Shown: positions 46,873 to 59,200 of the stretch, piece after piece
Layout of the letters: each line of letters begins with the position of its first letter
Position numbering within the stretch: position 1 is the stretch's first letter
DNA from: Sclerurus mexicanus
Taxonomy: Eukaryota > Chordata > Aves > Passeriformes > Furnariidae
NCBI GenBank assembly: GCA_013396755.1
Contig: VWZF01007017.1
Span: 372,001 to 436,000, forward strand
Direction of reading: 5' to 3'
Length of the DNA: 64,000 nucleotides
Notes under the pieces: model-generated
What the model was told of the DNA's origin: nothing
What the model saw: only the letters and a program-made list of their open reading frames with translations
The model's database searches: none
Program-made: the position numbers and the translations under genes

Positions 46873-47372
46873 GTAAGCATGTTCTTCACATCACTTGGGA
46901 TATTTGGAAAAGTTAACAAACAAAATATTTAATAAATTCGTCACTCTTGCAACCTACTGTTTTCTACAGAGGGCAGGGATCTGAGGGAATTCTCGTCTTT
47001 AGTTATTTCCCTACAAGACCACTACAAGAACAGCCATGCTGGGGGCTGGTGAGCGCTGAGTCAGAGGGGTCAGATGTACCGGGGCGTGTGACAGTCCCTT
47101 CCCAGCTCTGCTCTGGGGAGTCTGGTCCCTTCTCAACTGTACCAGGGGGAACAGCCCTTCCCGGCTGCCACCTGACCCATGCCTTGTTGGGGATCAAAGC
47201 ACACCTCTCCACAGAGCTCCTTGTGCTTTGCAGCTCTGGCAGCTTCCCAGGATTGCCTCCTCTTTCTCTGGGACCCCCAGAGCAGGGAGCCCCCACAGCT
47301 GGGGCAGTGCTCTGTGGTGGGGCAGTGCCTGTACCACGGCTGTGAGAGGCTCCTTGTGCCCCTGCTGCCCAG

Positions 47373-47548
47373 TGCATCCCATCACCCAGCACTCATGCCA
47401 CCACCCAGCATTGCTTCCTGCTTGTCAGCACTGCATCCCACCACTCAGCACCTCATCCCACCTCCCAGCACCACTTCCTGCTGCCTGGCGCCACATCCTA
47501 CTTCCTGGCACTACATCCCACCATCCAGAATTGCTTCCCACTGCCTGG
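47373..47548. repeat. Minisatellite, about 20-bp unit, about 8-9 copies
   Basis: Degenerate units built on TGCATCCCACCACCCAGCAC are repeated, for example TGCATCCCATCACCCAGCAC, TGCATCCCACCACTCAGCAC, TCATCCCACCTCCCAGCACC, CATCCTACTTCCTGGCACTA and CATCCCACCATCCAGAATTG. The C-rich strand is plus. Units differ from one another by several bases, so the array is old. Confidence 0.88.
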
Positions 47549-48170
47549 TGAGGTGGGACATGGGGTACCCACCTTGCTAAGCCATCCAGGGACCGCTCAG
47601 GTGGCTCTCCAAGGAACCTGTTAGAAAACATAACTGAATAAGTGCTCTAATAAGCACAACTCCATATTTACATTAGAGAATTTGCAGTGCAGCATGAGCT
47701 GGAGTCCCATCCTGCTTTTCAAAGTCCTTTAATGTATCCTAAATGCTTTCTCTCCTTCAACGACCTCTTCCAGACTCTTTTTGTTTAGTCTTTCGTTGCT
47801 AATTAACCCTCCTGAGCTGTTTGCTCCCTGCTCTGCACTGGAGACTTGACCTTTCATTGAAGACATCTGATATTTTAAAACTGATTAAAATATTTCCATT
47901 AAGTACTTTTTCAATGAACAGAAGGCTTTTGACATGGAGAAAAATGTATTATCTGAAATATTTGGTTTTGCTAATATGTATCAATTTGCCACAACATTTT
48001 ATTAACTTCATGAGCAAAAAATGTCTTTGATTTTAAAAAAAAATAGTTACTCCATAGCATTAAATGCTTTAGGTTTTCCCTGTTTATTCATTCATTTGAA
48101 ATCCATCAGAAATCAAAGAAATTTAGAAAATATAACTGAATTACTTAATACAACTGTGGGACACAAACAT

Positions 48171-48228
48171 TGGAGTTGAACTAGATGATCCTAGTGGGTC
48201 TCTTCCAACTCAGGATAATCTATGACTG
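48171..48228 (+). repeat. CR1 LINE, extreme 3' end (plus orientation)
   Basis: Only the last 58 bases are present: TGGAGTTGAACTAGATGATC, CTAGTGGGTCTCTTCCAACT and CAGGATAATCTATGACTGG. This is the TTCCAACTCAGGATATTCTATG-ending CR1 class, distinct from the CCAACCCAAACC-ending copies. Very short copies like this are typical of aborted CR1 reverse transcription. Confidence 0.9.
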
Positions 48229-49810
48229 GTTTTGAGCATCGTTACAATTTGGTCACACCTTTCAAAGGAGTCACTGTGACAGACTTGTGGTGGGTGTCAT
48301 CTGTCATGACTCCTTTTCCTGTTGGGACTTTTGCCCTTAGCTCCAAAAGTTTGGCTTGCGAACGAAGATCCAGCCCTGGCAGAATCTTCTTGGTTCTGCT
48401 TTCAAAAGAGCATTTACTGGGCTGTTCTGCAGCTCTAATGAACTCATTTTCAGGAGAAGTAAGGCCTTGAAAGATGATTGCTTGATGCCAAAATATTTCC
48501 AACCTGATGGCATCATAATGTGATATCATTAACCAAACCAAACAAAGGTCTGATGATGAAACAGACCCAAAGCGACTCCGTAAACAAAGGAAAAAGAGAA
48601 ACAGAGGCACAGTCTCCCAGTGGATGACCCAGTGCAGGTGTGCAGGGCTGTTGGGCACTATCACCTCACCCTCAGGGCACCTCAGTGACGGTGCTTCCCT
48701 GAGCCATGCACTGAGCCCATCAGTGAGCGTTGTGGCAGCTGAGAGCACGTACGAGTTTCCCACTCATTTGTAACACGAGATGTAGCTGGTCCCATGTTTT
48801 CTGAAATCGCTGCCCACAGCACACATCTGCAGGGAGAATGCACGGCAAAGGCATCAGGCTGAGTTTAGGTCAACGAGACGAGACAAACCTGCCTGGGAAG
48901 CTCCCAGTTGAGTTTCTTGGTTTCTGCACATAGTGGGTACCACACAATGGCATGGGTTGAGCACATAATCACCAGTCATGCACTGCAGGTACTTTAACCA
49001 TATTTCAAAGGGTTTTGAAGTCACCTGTTACTTTTCCCCTAATATTTTGGGGATTCCATAGTGATGGATATATTTCAAGGATGCATGTGGTGGAGCCGGG
49101 ATGTCAGCACAGCAGGTATTGCTCAGGCACCCACCTTTTGTTGTTTACCAAAAGCTTCCTCTTGCCCTCTTGCATCACCATTTTTCTTCATCTGAAAGTT
49201 TCTCTGCCCTCAGCCCTGCCACGTTGGTGTTCATCTGCACTGGCCTGGGATGGTGATTTCTGCACCATTTAGAAGTGTGCCCAAAGTCAGAATTCTGGCT
49301 GCTCCTTGGGAGAGCAGAAGAGCCTGCCTGTGTTGGGGGTTCAGGGTCAAAGGCTCCTCAGTGAGAAAAAGGCTTGTTCAGAGAAGAACACATGTTTCTG
49401 TCAACTTTGGCAGCCAAGAAATGTCTTTGGCAGCAGAGGTGATGCTCTGCTCTATACCTGTGCCACCCATTCTGTGTCCCTCAGCTACCACCTGCATTAT
49501 TTTCCATTTTACTTACAGAAACATTTGTGTCTGCTTCTGTAACTGCATTTTTGTTTTCTTCCTCATGCTTTAAAATATATCTTTTTTATTTCATACATTG
49601 CTGAAAGTGCCTTCAGGCATGAAGTTCTTCCTTTTTTTTTTTTTTTGCAACACTTTCCCAAGCAACCATAATTATTTCAAAACAATCTATCACAAACCAC
49701 TCAGCTTCACCTGGAGAGGTGCCCAGAATCCCTGCAGAGGCCATCCCTGTGCCAGGCAGGGTGGAAACCTTTTGGACTCTTAACCCCTCAAGACAGAGGT
49801 CTCACTGAAC
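48229..49810. other. Unique sequence, no gene seen
   Basis: No gene or interspersed repeat is supported. A 173-residue minus-strand frame at 48242-48763 has no domain I recognise. A T15 run lies at 49632-49646. Confidence 0.6.
49632..49646. repeat. T15 homopolymer
   Basis: Fifteen consecutive T after GTTCTTCC. No retrocopy with a poly-A tail on the minus strand was recognised beside it. Confidence 0.9.
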
Positions 49811-50070
49811 AGCCTCAAGTTGCACCAGGGAAGGTTTAGATTAGATATTAGGAAATACTTTTTTTTCATGGAAAGGGTTGTAAAGAATTGGAACAGGCTG
49901 CCCAGGGCAGTGGTGGAGTCACCATCCCTGAAAGGGTTCAAAAACCTGCAGATGTGGCACTTGAGGATATGGTTTATTGGTGAACATGGTGGCAGTGCTG
50001 GGTTGGCAGAACTTGAGGACCTCAGAGGGCTTTTCCAACTTTAACAACTATGTGATTCCATGATTCTCTG
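49811..50070 (+). repeat. CR1 LINE, 3' end fragment (plus orientation)
   Basis: It begins AGCCTCAAGTTGCACCAGGG and shows AAGGTTTAGATTAGATATTA, GGAACAGGCTGCCCAGGGCA, GTGGTGGAGTCACCATCCCT, GCAGATGTGGCACTTGAGGA, ATGGTGGCAGTGCTGGGTTG and GGGCTTTTCCAACTTTAACA. The tail ATGTGATTCCATGATTCTC follows. It belongs to the same class as the copy at 39218 and carries an expanded T run near 49860. Confidence 0.94.
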
Positions 50071-53000
50071 AAATATTTGAGCAGCCCTGCCCTTCCCTCC
50101 CTGATCATGGTGAATCCAGTGCAAATGGGTTCCATCACCAGAGCAAATCCACGGGCCTTGGGGAGCTCTGACCTGAGAAGTGACCACGGTACATGGGGCA
50201 TTTAGGGGGAAGTGACCAGAATTACTGAGCATCTGCCTCCTTTCCCCATCACAGAGAGCAGCACCGTGGTGGAGAGGCACAGGGCAAAGGTCTTAGGGCT
50301 GGAGGACGCTCCCCAGCACGGCACGTGCTGTGCCACACTGTCCACCAGTGCTGCACCACCAGCTGCTTCCCTGTGAGCTCCGAGAGACAGCAAGAGACAT
50401 TAAATCCTCCAGCCATGCTGGGAATGAAAAGAAGATAAGAAGAATCAAGTAGAGTGGAGATGTTTTCCCCTACCACAGACTGTTTGGAAGCTGAAAAATT
50501 GACTTTCCTTTCATCCATTTTAATTCTGAAGGGCAGACGAGCCATGGCCTGGCTCTCCACTGTCAGTGCTTTGTCATCCTGACACTGCAATTTCAGAATA
50601 GATGATGGGAAAGTCCTATCAATGCCAGATCCTGGGTGAGATTTCGAGGGCACAAAGCTCACAGGGTTGGGAGCAGGGGCCCAGGGTGTCCACTCCTCGC
50701 TTCCCCACAGGGGCAGAAACTGCAAAGGATATTCTGGTGCATGTGGTTAATTTAATGCTGAGAAACCCAGCAGACCAGGAAACAGGCTCTTTTTGTAAAC
50801 AAAGACAAGTGCCCTCTGCTTCCCATTCCCAGACAAAAGGCTGAGTGAGGAAAAAGAAGATCTGGGTAAGGGAAACCTTGCTGAAGTTTCTGTTCTACTG
50901 GTTTTTCAGCTTTCCTACAAAAAGACCCAATTCTTGTTTAGATCAAAACATGCCGAAGGATAGAAGCCCATCCAAGGATGCTGCAGAGCAGCACCCGCAG
51001 GGTTTGAGTCAGAAATGGCCCTCCAGTGTCAGCCTGGCCTGACATGTCCCTCTGACCATGGGTATGGTGGGAGCTTCAAAATCCTGGGTGGGATTATGGA
51101 GGGAATTCTGTTGCTCTCCTTGCACAAGTCACTAAGGTGCTGCTGATCTGCTGAGCACCCTTCTCCTCTCCCTCAGATGAGGGAAATCACCCTCAGAAGA
51201 GCGTGTCAGTATGATCCTGTTACCCCACTCTATGATTTCCCCAGTTTAACTTTATTTAGATAATATCATACCTTTATCCATTTCTTTTTTCAGTGTATGG
51301 CAGCACTAGCGACAAGTAAGTCGGTGAAATTCTTCCTGATTTTCCCTATGATTAAAGTCCCGCTATTCCAGGGAACATAAAGCATTGTCACGAAATGTCA
51401 GCTACTCCTTAACCATCATTTCGTGATCATAATGCTGTCATCAGAAGTGTGTTTTGAGTGTGTGTCTAATAGCCCAGGGACTGTCACCTGCAACAAATTC
51501 CTATCTGGGATTTGTTTAAATCTAACAACCTGCCTTCCTAGATCATATTGGATCAGTGAGTGCACACTACTCCTTGGAATTAGGTTTGTGTAAGGAAAGA
51601 TTAGTCTCGTATAACATAATGTTTCATTTTGTTGTTCTGAGCTAAACTAAATGTAAATCATGTCTCAGACACAATAATAATTCAAATGGGAAATGCAAAA
51701 GGAAAATCATCAATATGAAAAAGGAAGATAGGCTGTATAGGAACACAGTGCATTTGGAACTGGTTTTGAAAGTCAAATACACACCTTTATTTGCAATGCT
51801 CTGGTACTGTTCAGTTACCCAATGAATTTCTGTGAAATAATGTCATATCTGCACCTTTATGAATGGCACAGCTGGAGGAGAATGGGAATGAGACAGCAGC
51901 GACTCAGAGCTGGCAGAGAAGCACCCTCAAAAGCAGCATTGCCTCTGCGTCCTCCAGTTGGAGTGCAGCATTGGAATCTGGAAGATTACAAAAGTTCCCT
52001 TTGACAAAAGGACTGAAGGAAGCACTTCCTAACATCTCAGACACAAGTAATACAACTCTGCATTTTAATAGTACTTTAAAAAAAATGAATTAAAGTGGAA
52101 TTAAAATACAACACAGGGACAGAATGCTTTGTTTCATTATCTGCAGTGGAGAGTCAAGGCCTTTGGGCACAGGCTGCTTTCTGCAAGGGGTCCCGCAGTG
52201 GTGTCCCCACTGCTGGGATCCACCTGCTCCTGTGCAGCCCTTAGCCCTCGTCTTTCCCCAGCTTTGTTTGTGGAGCGTGCAGCTTCTATGTTCCCAGAAA
52301 GTGGTAATAAAACCAGGGACACAAAGGTCTGGAGCAGGCCAGTGGCGCTGCTGGAGGAGCCTGTGTCAAGAACAAAGACGGCTCCAGCCCCTACTCTGAG
52401 GAAGGGCCAAGTGCTGCGTTTTCCCTTGTAACAAAAATTACTCCCTGACCGTGCACAGTTTGGGTCAGCGAGGGCACAAACAGACTCTGCCCGAGGCACA
52501 TCAGCTGTTCCCTCTCCAACCAGCAGCTTGTACAGATGTGTAAATAGAAAATGTTGGTGTGCTTCTTGAGAGATCTGTTGTTTGGTGGAACAATAATAAC
52601 AGTTCCCCAGTGTCCTTCCCCATTAAAGTGTGCGTATTCCTGCAGAGATTGTCTTTTCTTACTGGAACACAAAACCTCCCAGTAATTACCAGGAAAAGCT
52701 GACTCACTCTGTGTGGCTTCTCTGTAAGAGCTGGGATGGAGCTCGGCAGGTATCAGGCTGAGAAAGCAGCTCTGATGCTGCCTCATTACTGATGGGGCTT
52801 TCTAGATCCCTGAAATCATCTTGGCATTCTCCTTTAATATTTCATGGCATGCTCTGAGTGCTCCCATGTAATGCTGGGAGGAGACAGTGCTTGGGGCTGG
52901 GTGTTACAGGAATAATGGGGGAGGTCAGCAAAATGGGATGATAGAAATGTTTCTATGCACTCAGGAATCTGAGAGGTGGAATTGATTTATGAGATTAATA

Positions 53001-56000
53001 TGGTGCTGGAGGAGTTGTGTGGGGTTTAGGGTATTAAAACCAAAGCAGTTTAGGCTTGGGAAAGAGTTAGTCCTGCAACAAGACTGACAGCATTCTACTA
53101 GTGATGATTTGAATTTCCAGCATTACAACTTGCATAACTTTGGTGTGTAGTCAGAGTTTGAACCAGCTGGGGCATGTGTTGAACTTTCTCTTCATCTCTG
53201 AGCCAGAGCTGGTGGGATGGATGTGTAGGTGTCCACAAGTGGAGCTCCTTCTGCAGCGCTTGTCCAAGATAGGAAAATATTAAAGCAGCTTAATGCCACC
53301 TGTAGCTGTGAAATGATGGGAAAGAAGGGAAGTGCAGTCAAATTCTGAAGTTGGTAACTTTTCAGGTTTTTTGGGAAAGTTTAAAACTCAGATTTATTAT
53401 TCCTTGATTGTATATACTGTGCTGTCCAAAAGGAAGCTAAAATTTCAAGGGCATTGTTTGTTTGGGATATGGCTGGGATGGGTCACACCAACACCCTGGT
53501 TGTCCTGTGTTCCCTGGGATGGCCTGACCTCGCAGCAAGCAGAGTCCCTGCTATGCTGGGGCACAAACGACTGGCTGGGTACCAAGAGCATCACTCTGTG
53601 TGTGGTCACTGTGGCTGTGGCTGCCATCCCATAGTGTCTTGTTGAATTTCAGTGAAGCTGCTGTGCCTACAAGCCCTGACTGTGCCCATTTTGCTCATTC
53701 TATTCATGGGGGCTAAAATCCATCTCTATAGACTCATGCTTTCATGGCCCTTCCAGAGCACTCTTTTAAAGATTGCTTTCAAAGGAGGCTGGGATGGCTC
53801 TTTCCTACTTGGATAAATGCATGCATGGCTGTGCATGAGCAAGGAAACACCTACTTTCTGTTATTCCCCACAGGGTGCTCATCCCAGTCTGGGACATGGT
53901 ATCAGTGTCTTATCCTGTCTCCATTGCCATGAGGTGTTGTCAGGGGACTCCAGAGGTGAAATCCTGCCATGGGGCAGAGCACCTTCAACCCTCCATGAGA
54001 TCTGGCCAACCCTGCCTCTGTATCAAACCTAAAACCAAATCCATTTTTTAGGCTTCAAAAGAACTTGATTGTTTTCCTGCAGCTTGAAACAAAGGCATGG
54101 AGTGGTATTCCCATGTTTACAGACCAAATCTTCCTGAGCAGATGGCAGAGCAATAGGGGAGGCTTTAGGCAGCTGCTGCTCCCCCGTAAACCGGAGGGAC
54201 AGACAGAAGGTGGGCGTCCGGAGAGCAAAGCCTGTGCAGGACTCCAGGGTGGTAATAAATTAGAGGCAAGAGTTGGAAGAAGGCCACAAATGAGAATTTA
54301 ATTGCACACTTCTTGTGTTTCCTAAGACTGGACTATACCGGCCAGGAGTGACTCTGGAGGAAATGAAAAGCTGATACCTGGTGAAATGCTGGGGTGAGAA
54401 ACAGCATATGGTGAGTCCTGGATTGAACAAACTGCATCATTAATGAGGGCACAATGTCTGAATCCACCTTCTGCAACTTGGATGTGTTGAGTTTTGGTTC
54501 AGCAATAATTTATAACTTGAGGAGCACTGCACAGACCAAGCATGGTCAGACTGTGACCACCTCCTCCTCCTGCTGATTAATGGAAGATGAGGTAGGCAGG
54601 GGGTGATCAAGAATAGCCAGCCCAGGTGTCCCGGAGGATATCAGGCGATTTGTTATGTTTGACCTCCATAAAGTTAACAACAGAGGAGACAACCTGTTCA
54701 GTCTGCTGAGTGCTGCAAACCCACGACCTGCAGTCCTCAACAATCAGCCCACTCCTGAATCCGTGTGGAAGTGAGATGTGAGTTCACTCCAAAACATCAG
54801 GGGTTCTCAAACCTCAGTGTGTTTCGGCAGTGTTTGTCAAATATCTGTATTTCCTGGCTTTACAGGAGTCAGGAAACAGAGGGACTTATGGAAATAACTT
54901 GTCAGTGCTAAGAAGAGCTGGATACTTGACTAAAACAATTCTCTTTGTTGACAGACAGACTAAAGAAAACACACAACACTGGATATATCTTCTTACTGGT
55001 TGGCTCAGGAGTCCACTGGTACTTGAGAGAAAGCCAGCAACAATAAATGCTTGCCATTTGTGTCGATGCTCTCATAAGGTCTCACAGAAACATCATGTTA
55101 TCCTTTTCAGCAAATTTGGCTAAGCATTTCAGACCATCTTAAATTCTGTTTTATTTTGAAGGATTAAAGCAAGTCAGAACTTCTGTTCAGAATGCATGGT
55201 AATTTTAGGGGACTGTGAAATAAGATATGTGTAAGGAGGCTTTTTGTAATACACCAGAGAAAAATATTCATATTAAAAAATGAGATGAATAAATGTGAAT
55301 TCAAATCCAAGGTTGTGGAATTGGTTTTTGTTGTTTTGGTTTTTTTTAACATCAACTTTTGAAGGTGATCCAAGCAGACAAGCATTATCTCCTGCTGCAA
55401 TATATCTCCACTGTGCCTACCCTTGACTGGCTAATGCAACAAGCAAACCAGTTGCGGGAATCAAATAACAACCGTTGTCCAGGGAAAGCAGCCGTGTGCA
55501 TTCCCAGCTGCTGCTGGAACATCAGCAAAAACGTGCTGCGAGTAGTGGCGGTCTTGCAGTCCATGGGACGATGGTGATGGGAGGTCACCATCACATGAGG
55601 AGGGTTTGGTGCTCTCCTGACCTGTGGGAAGTTGCTCCTCTGGGGCTGGAACCCCGGTACAGGCTCTGTCTGCAGCCAAGGCTCTTGGGTTTGCTTCTTT
55701 TCTCTGGTTTCTGGGCAAGTTTTCAATGATTGTGTTCGGAGGCCGGGAAGGGGGAAATACTTTTATCAGAACAAAGACTGTGGCTTTGGGAAAAGGCCAT
55801 GGTGACAGTAGTTGGTGACTAATGCTGAGCATAGAGATGGGCTTCAATGAGGAAAACTACCAAGATTTAGGGACAAGGAAATGATACTTAACAAAAAGAG
55901 GTGAAGCCTTGGGTTGAGTAGGGGAATACTTGGTTCCCAAGTGAGCAATTGCCCTCTGCCAGTAGACACTTGAGTGTTTTCTGCTGGGAATTGCTTTTAA

Positions 56001-56125
56001 CCCCTCTGCTGAGGACCTGGTTTAAAACAGGCACACAGAGCTTCCTCATGGAGGGGAGGGCTTGCAGACCACACCAGCCTGCACATCCCTGGTTTGACAT
56101 CTCAGCACATTGAGCAATGCTGTTT
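50071..56125. other. Long repeat-poor unique stretch
   Basis: No gene, RNA or CR1 is supported in about 6 kb. The part from 51.2 to 51.8 kb is AT-rich and free of simple repeats, and contains the 22-nt exon-like segment entered separately. Open frames (up to 158 residues, 50249-50725 minus) show no domain. Low repeat load may reflect constraint or chance. Confidence 0.6.
51294..51315 (+). other. Candidate 22-nt microexon
   Basis: The acceptor tract ATTTCTTTTTTCAG ends at 51293 and the donor GTAAGT starts at 51316, leaving a 22-nt segment TGTATGGCAGCACTAGCGACAA. Both splice words are near consensus. A length not divisible by three would shift frame, so it could be a non-coding or poison exon. 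Conservation or RNA-seq junctions are needed, and chance is quite possible. Confidence 0.18.
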
Positions 56126-56216
56126 AACCTGGTGGGGTGGAAGGTATCTCTGCCTATGACAGGGGGTATGGGACAAGATTGTCTGCAAGGTCCCTTCCAA
56201 CCTAAACCTTTGATAC
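56126..56216 (+). repeat. CR1 LINE, short 3' end (plus orientation)
   Basis: About 90 bases remain: GGTGGGGTGGAAGGTATCTC, TGCCTATGACAGGGGGTATG and CAAGGTCCCTTCCAACCTAA. They end at CCTTTGATAC, which is a damaged tail. This is the CCATGGCAGGG class, with CCTATGACAGGGG in that block. Confidence 0.85.
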
Positions 56217-59200
56217 CAACTTCTTTCTCTCCAAGAAGGACTAGGACATACTGTCTGAATTTCAGAATTAGTCTCTGTAAGTGAGCAAATAATCTCCAAC
56301 ATCTGATATATCCAGGATCATTAAACTCCAAGAAACCTCCTCATGTACCACCAGCAGTGTTCATTCTCACCTCTTGCTTCATGTGGACTTCAGGAGGGGA
56401 CTCAGGAGCTTCTCCAAGACTTTGCTCCGATCATCTCCCCCCTACTGGATAGAGAACAACTGCTAGTTTTCCTAGGCCTTTTTCTCCAGCAATTTCTTTT
56501 GCCATGTTTTTCACAGGTAGACTAAGAGGTGCTGTAGTACCCAATATTTGAAAGCATTTGAGTGCTGTAATTTTGTCGCTTCTTTAATTGAAGGGGATGC
56601 CCAGAGCCCACCCAGTTCTTCACATCCGTGGCTGTGCTGCATTTTCTCTACCTCTCAGGTTATTTCTGCAGTTGTCTTTTACTTTGTCTCCACTTCTGGT
56701 GACAAGGCTCTTTGCCTTGAGACTTGTTGAGACAATCTAAGGAAGCAGAGCTGTCACCAAGCCATGGCCAAACACAGAGAACTAAGGTCACTGTGAATGG
56801 CTGTGTCCTCTCAGTACCAGTCTGCTCCCAGGGAGTTCTGCCAGTGGCCATTTCCACTCTCAGGCTCTTAATGGAAACTTCAAAAAACATCAAAGCAAGG
56901 TCACTGGGGAACCTTGGAAATCACCTCTCCCTCCCTCAATCATATTCACTGCCAAAATCTACTTTTTTTGGGATCTCATCTATAAAGATCCTCATCCAAA
57001 GCAATTTCATAATAAAATGAAGTATATGCCAGTTCTGTGGGTTTTTTCCACCCAGACATAGAATATCAAATGTAATCAGGGCTGTTTAACCTCAAAAGTG
57101 GTGCTGATCAGCATCAAGTGTATTTTTACCTTTTTTCACACTTTGAATTTAATTATGTAGCAGCATTGCACTGTCCAAGTTTGATGCCAACTGATTTGAG
57201 TCATTTGGCTGGACCATCTGAAATGCTGGTTTGATTCTGGGGCTATTGCACCACTGACATCTACCTGGTATTTTAAAACATATCAAAAATACCCCTTCTA
57301 TTTTGGCTTTTCTCACTAGGCCTTTAATGGTTTGAAATTCAAGCTACTCAGCATCTCTTCCTCTGAGCTTGGTTTTTGGAGAGAGTGATGGGACCCCCCA
57401 GTGCCTACCTTTGCATAGAGGAGAGGTCCCTGCAAAGGGGGCCAGGCTCTGGCCTTGGCTGTTGTGGGGCTGAGAACAAGGGAACACCTTCTTCTTCAGC
57501 CAAAGGCAGCAGAGCTCTCCAACCTGGTGCAAACAGATTTCTGGATGTTACAGATGAAAACATCAGTGGATTCACTTAGAAGAGCTATCCGTGTGAATTT
57601 TAATCCTTAATTGAGTGTAGCTGTAAAACCTTCATATGACCTTTTTATGAATTAGGTGCAGACAAGTAGGAAATGTTTTGCATTATCACTTAAAAGTCCC
57701 CTTCCTGCTGTACCTTACTCCCACAAATAATTAGAGAGAAAAGTGGTAATTATATGAATCAATTGATAGCAGTATTTGGCTCAGACAATGCTAGAAGAGA
57801 AACTATAATTTAAGCTTAATATGTATTATAAAGTTGACGAAGAAAATGGAAATTTATGTAAATTCCAATAGTCAATTTATAAGGTTATGGCTATGTGGGA
57901 TGCACATGTTTGTGACTGTTCTTTAAGCTGAACTAGTTAGGGCAGCTATCCAGGCTGAACAAGTGCTTTCCTTTGGATACCATCCTCTGAAAATTTAAAA
58001 GCTTTTCAATTTCAGGAGGATAAAGCCAGTTGTCTGTGATTGGATTGAAACTTCCCACTTATTCCTCTGCTTACCCCAAGCAGAGGGGACATGCTCCATG
58101 GGGTGCTTTGTGAACATGTAGTGGCCAGGACAGAGGTCTCCCAGGTCCCCACTTCATCTTGTCTTTCCTAATAGTCATCTTGCTCTGAGGAGCTGGTGAT
58201 GTTGAGCAGTTACTGATATGCTACAAAACGTATTATTATTTGAATCATTTGCATAATTAAACACTAGGAGCCTTAACAGAAGCCAGAGCAGTTTCTCACA
58301 GTCAGGGTACCCAATATGCCCTGCCCCAAAAATGCACATTTCTTCTTTTGCAGGCTCTCAGGTGATGTCCCCTATAATTTTGGGTGTCAGACTGACTGAT
58401 GAAGAACAAAGCCCCCTCTGAGAGCACAGGTACCGGGGAGGCTGGTGGTGGGCTCTGACCTGCAGGGAAAGGCTGGTGGGTCCAGGCTGGGGAAGGTGCT
58501 GGTTGTGCCAGCACTGATCCCAGGGATGAGGAGCCGGACAGGAGCCCTGGCTGGGTGTGAGTTATTGGATTTACCTCCATGTGGGAAGCTGAAAGCTCCT
58601 CTGATTGTTTATTCACTGTTATCACTTATTCTCAAATGTGAGAGTGAAATGTTTGGAAAATAAGGTGAAAACCAGCAAGTCGCCTCTCGAAGCACATTTC
58701 GTTCCTTTGTGTTTTCAGCTGCACCCGCCGAATTCAGCAAACATCAGCTTTTACTTGCATTTGTTCTTTTCAAGAGCAGAAGAAGCCTATGGAGGAGTGG
58801 GTGGGCTCTGTTTTGTGTACAGCAACCCCTCAGGCTCAGTCCTGCTCGAATTGACACTCGCAGAAAACTCCCACTCATTTGAGAACTGGATGATTAGGCT
58901 GTAAAATCCCAGTGTGGAAGTGGCCTTTGTCCCTGTTTACTTCACTGTCTCGAGACCGAGGCAGAATTCAGCTCTGAGAAGCCAGAACTTTGGGCTGAAC
59001 AGAATCAGAAAAACATCATCTGTGTTTTGAACTCAACTTAAATCTTAATGTTGGTGACAAGAAAAAGAACCCTTAAAGTTGTCTTTGAGAATTGCTAACC
59101 ATCAGTAAATATTGTATGTTTTATATCTGCATTTGGAATCAATTCACAGAATATGATTGTGAATTCAGCAAAATCCTGGTCCAAATTAGGACTTTGGTCT

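Larger units (their letters stand above)
46111..48170. other. Unique sequence with exon-like segment and minisatellite
   Basis: No whole gene is supported. The part from 46440 to 46880 is low in repeats. It contains words such as CCAATCAAAG (TCF/LEF-like) and TTGGCAAGG (NFI half-site-like) ahead of the exon-like segment at 46829, and may be constrained. A minisatellite occupies 47373-47548. AT-rich sequence follows to 48170. Confidence 0.5.

Noticed and set aside
48242..48763. 173-residue minus-strand open frame
   Set aside because: No recognisable domain, and no splice or promoter context found.
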